Of a stretch of DNA of 14,910 nt, positions 13,849-14,910 are shown in pieces. The notes below the pieces were generated by a model, which was given only the letters and a program-made list of their open reading frames with translations, was not told the origin of the DNA and did no database searches. Position 1 is the first letter of the stretch. Each line of letters starts with the position of its first letter. Made by a program: the position numbers and the translations under genes. This DNA comes from Pseudomonadota bacterium (GTDB lineage Bacteria > Pseudomonadota > Alphaproteobacteria > Acetobacterales > Acetobacteraceae). The stretch is taken from the NCBI GenBank assembly GCA_021845835.1, contig JAJZVE010000033.1, positions 1-14,910 of the forward strand. The letters run 5' to 3'.

Positions 13849-14343
13849 ATGCTGGAGGCGGAGCTGCTGGAAATGGCCGAATCGGTGCTGGACGCCTGCC
13901 GCGAAGCCGGGCTGATGGTGGCGACGGCGGAAAGCTGCACCGGCGGGCTGGTCGCAGCGGCGCTGACCGCGATCGCCGGCAGTTCCGACGTGGTGGAACG
14001 CGGCTTCGTGACCTACTCGAACGCCGCCAAGACCGACCTGCTCGGCGTTCCCGCCCCGCTGATCGCGTCCGACGGCGCGGTGAGCGAGCCGGTCGCGCGG
14101 GCGATGGCGGCAGGCGCGCTCAGCCATTCGGCGGCCGATCTGGCGGTGTCGGTGACGGGCATCGCCGGGCCGGGCGGCGGCAGCGCGGAGAAGCCGGTCG
14201 GACTTGTCTGGTTCGGCTGCGCGCGGCGCGGCGGCGGCGTGCGCACGCTGCGCCAGGTGTTTCCCGGCAACCGCGCGCAAATCCGGCAAGCTGCGGTCGG
14301 GAAGGCAATGATGATGCTGCAGGACGCTGTGCGCGAAAGTTGA
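13849..14343 (+). CDS. pncC: Nicotinamide-nucleotide amidohydrolase (CinA C-terminal domain)
   Basis: The 164-residue protein is a stand-alone CinA C-terminal domain, which deamidates nicotinamide mononucleotide to nicotinate mononucleotide and so recycles NMN from DNA ligase into NAD. The signature VATAESCTGGLVA (24-36) contains the catalytic Ser29. VVERGFVTYSNAAKTDLLGV, DGAVSEPVARAMAAGA and the glycine loop SVTGIAGPGGGSAEKPVGLVW complete the family pattern. GAGGAGG lies five bases before ATG 13849. It is ten bases behind pgpA, a pairing frequent in proteobacterial genomes, and appears to close the operon; I see no intrinsic terminator after it. Confidence 0.95.
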   Translation: MLEAELLEMAESVLDACREAGLMVATAESCTGGLVAAALTAIAGSSDVVERGFVTYSNAAKTDLLGVPAPLIASDGAVSEPVARAMAAGALSHSAADLAVSVTGIAGPGGGSAEKPVGLVWFGCARRGGGVRTLRQVFPGNRAQIRQAAVGKAMMMLQDAVRES

Positions 14344-14387
14344 ACACCGCGCCGGAAATACAACGTCATTGCATGCGGCGGCGTGAT

Positions 14388-14417
14388 TTGCACATCTTCT
14401 ATTTGGACGTCTATTCT
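14388..14417 (+). promoter_or_regulatory. Weak candidate promoter before the SMP-30-like gene
   Basis: TTGCAC (14388-14393) and TATTCT (14412-14417) are 18 bases apart in an A/T-richer patch of the 111-base gap, about 40 bases before the start codon. A small hairpin GCCGT-AAT-ACGGC (14425-14437) lies between it and the ribosome site. Matches to consensus are modest. Confidence 0.35.
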
Positions 14418-14454
14418 CCCGAGCGCCGTAATACGGCATTGGGAGGAAACAGAC

Positions 14455-14910
14455 ATGGATCGGCGCCTATTTCTCCGTACGGCCGCTGCCGCGGCCGCGA
14501 CATCCATTGTTGCCGTCCCCGCGATGGCACAGAGCGACCCGACGGGCACGACACCGCCGCCGCGCGACTGGAACGATCCCTCGACCGCGCTCTACCCTGA
14601 TCCGGCCTTCGAGGTGTTCGACAAGCGGTTCGCCAGGTACAGCGCCGGGACGACCGGGCTGGTGCGCATCTGGACCGGCGGCGTGTGGACCGAAGGCCCA
14701 GTCTGGTTCGGCGACATGCACAGCCTGATCTGGAGCGACATCCCGAACAACCGGCTGATGCGCTACGACACGATGACGCACAAGACGACGGTGTTCCGTA
14801 AGCCGTCGAACTTCGCCAACGGCAACACGCGCGACCGCCAGGGGCGGCTGCTGTCCTGCGAACAGGGCACGCGCCGCGTCACGCGCACCGAATACGACGG
14901 CACGATCACC
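14455..14910 (+). CDS. Tat-exported SMP-30/gluconolactonase-like protein, N-terminal part, cut by window edge
   Basis: The first 152 residues are visible, open to the window edge. A twin-arginine signal begins the protein: DRRLFLRT (2-9), then a hydrophobic Ala/Val run and a cleavage site after AMA (about residue 25). The mature part starts a six-bladed beta-propeller of the SMP-30/gluconolactonase/LRE type: WTEGPVWF with the first metal-ligand Glu, IWSDIPNNRLMRYD, and SNFANGNTRDRQGRLLSCE with HGT-like EQGTRRVTR following. Members hydrolyse sugar lactones with a divalent metal, so a periplasmic lactonase is likely; the substrate is unknown. GGAGG at 14442-14446 sits eight bases before ATG 14455. 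It follows pncC after 111 bases and probably has its own promoter. Confidence 0.9.
   Translation, partial: MDRRLFLRTAAAAAATSIVAVPAMAQSDPTGTTPPPRDWNDPSTALYPDPAFEVFDKRFARYSAGTTGLVRIWTGGVWTEGPVWFGDMHSLIWSDIPNNRLMRYDTMTHKTTVFRKPSNFANGNTRDRQGRLLSCEQGTRRVTRTEYDGTIT

Noticed and set aside
1..14910. tRNA genes, CRISPR array, insertion sequence, toxin-antitoxin pair or defence system
   Set aside because: No tRNA-like arms or CCA ends, no spaced direct repeats, no terminal inverted repeats or transposase motifs, and no toxin or defence domains were visible on either strand.

Overview
The window is strongly GC-rich DNA (roughly 70% by eye, not computed) from a bacterial chromosome. Several proteins point to an alphaproteobacterium, most likely Rhodospirillales/Acetobacteraceae: the citrate synthase resembles the Acetobacter type closely, and there is a zinc-free L33, a cytosolic MsrP/YedY-like molybdoenzyme and a CrcB gene with its own fluoride riboswitch. 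Placement is from recalled family resemblance, not from a search. There are 18 protein-coding genes or gene parts (one cut at each edge). I see no tRNA, rRNA, CRISPR array, insertion sequence or prophage gene.

Layout. 1-663 (minus): N-terminus of an FAD-linked oxidase, divergent from a YfcG-type glutathione transferase (732-1427, plus) that ends in a strong intrinsic terminator. 1480-3371: a phospholipid-methyltransferase-like enzyme and rpmG (both minus), a 79-residue orphan (plus) and a 208-residue orphan (minus) converging on it. 3372-3793: a 422-base stretch without a credible gene, richer in A+T than its surroundings, ending in the gltA terminator. 3794-5110 (minus): citrate synthase. 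5229-6849 (minus): a membrane-anchored nuclease-fold protein that has lost its catalytic residues, and an uncharacterised gene interrupted by an in-frame amber codon.

6982-7812 (plus): a stand-alone EAL phosphodiesterase. 7816-8475 (minus): a sulfite-oxidase-fold molybdoenzyme. 8527-9963 (plus): candidate promoter, fluoride riboswitch, crcB fluoride exporter and a two-domain universal stress protein, apparently one fluoride-responsive unit. 9985-11359 (minus): dapA then smpB. 11446-14343 (plus): a tight run of soluble lytic transglycosylase, pgpA and pncC. 14455-14910 (plus): start of a Tat-exported SMP-30/gluconolactonase-like protein.

Most of the window is housekeeping: TCA cycle entry, lysine/diaminopimelate synthesis, ribosome and trans-translation, peptidoglycan turnover, phosphatidylglycerol synthesis and pyridine nucleotide salvage. 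I found no new multi-gene defence or mobile system. The best leads are the riboswitch-led crcB/usp unit, the amber-interrupted gene, the degenerate nuclease homologue and two orphan proteins.
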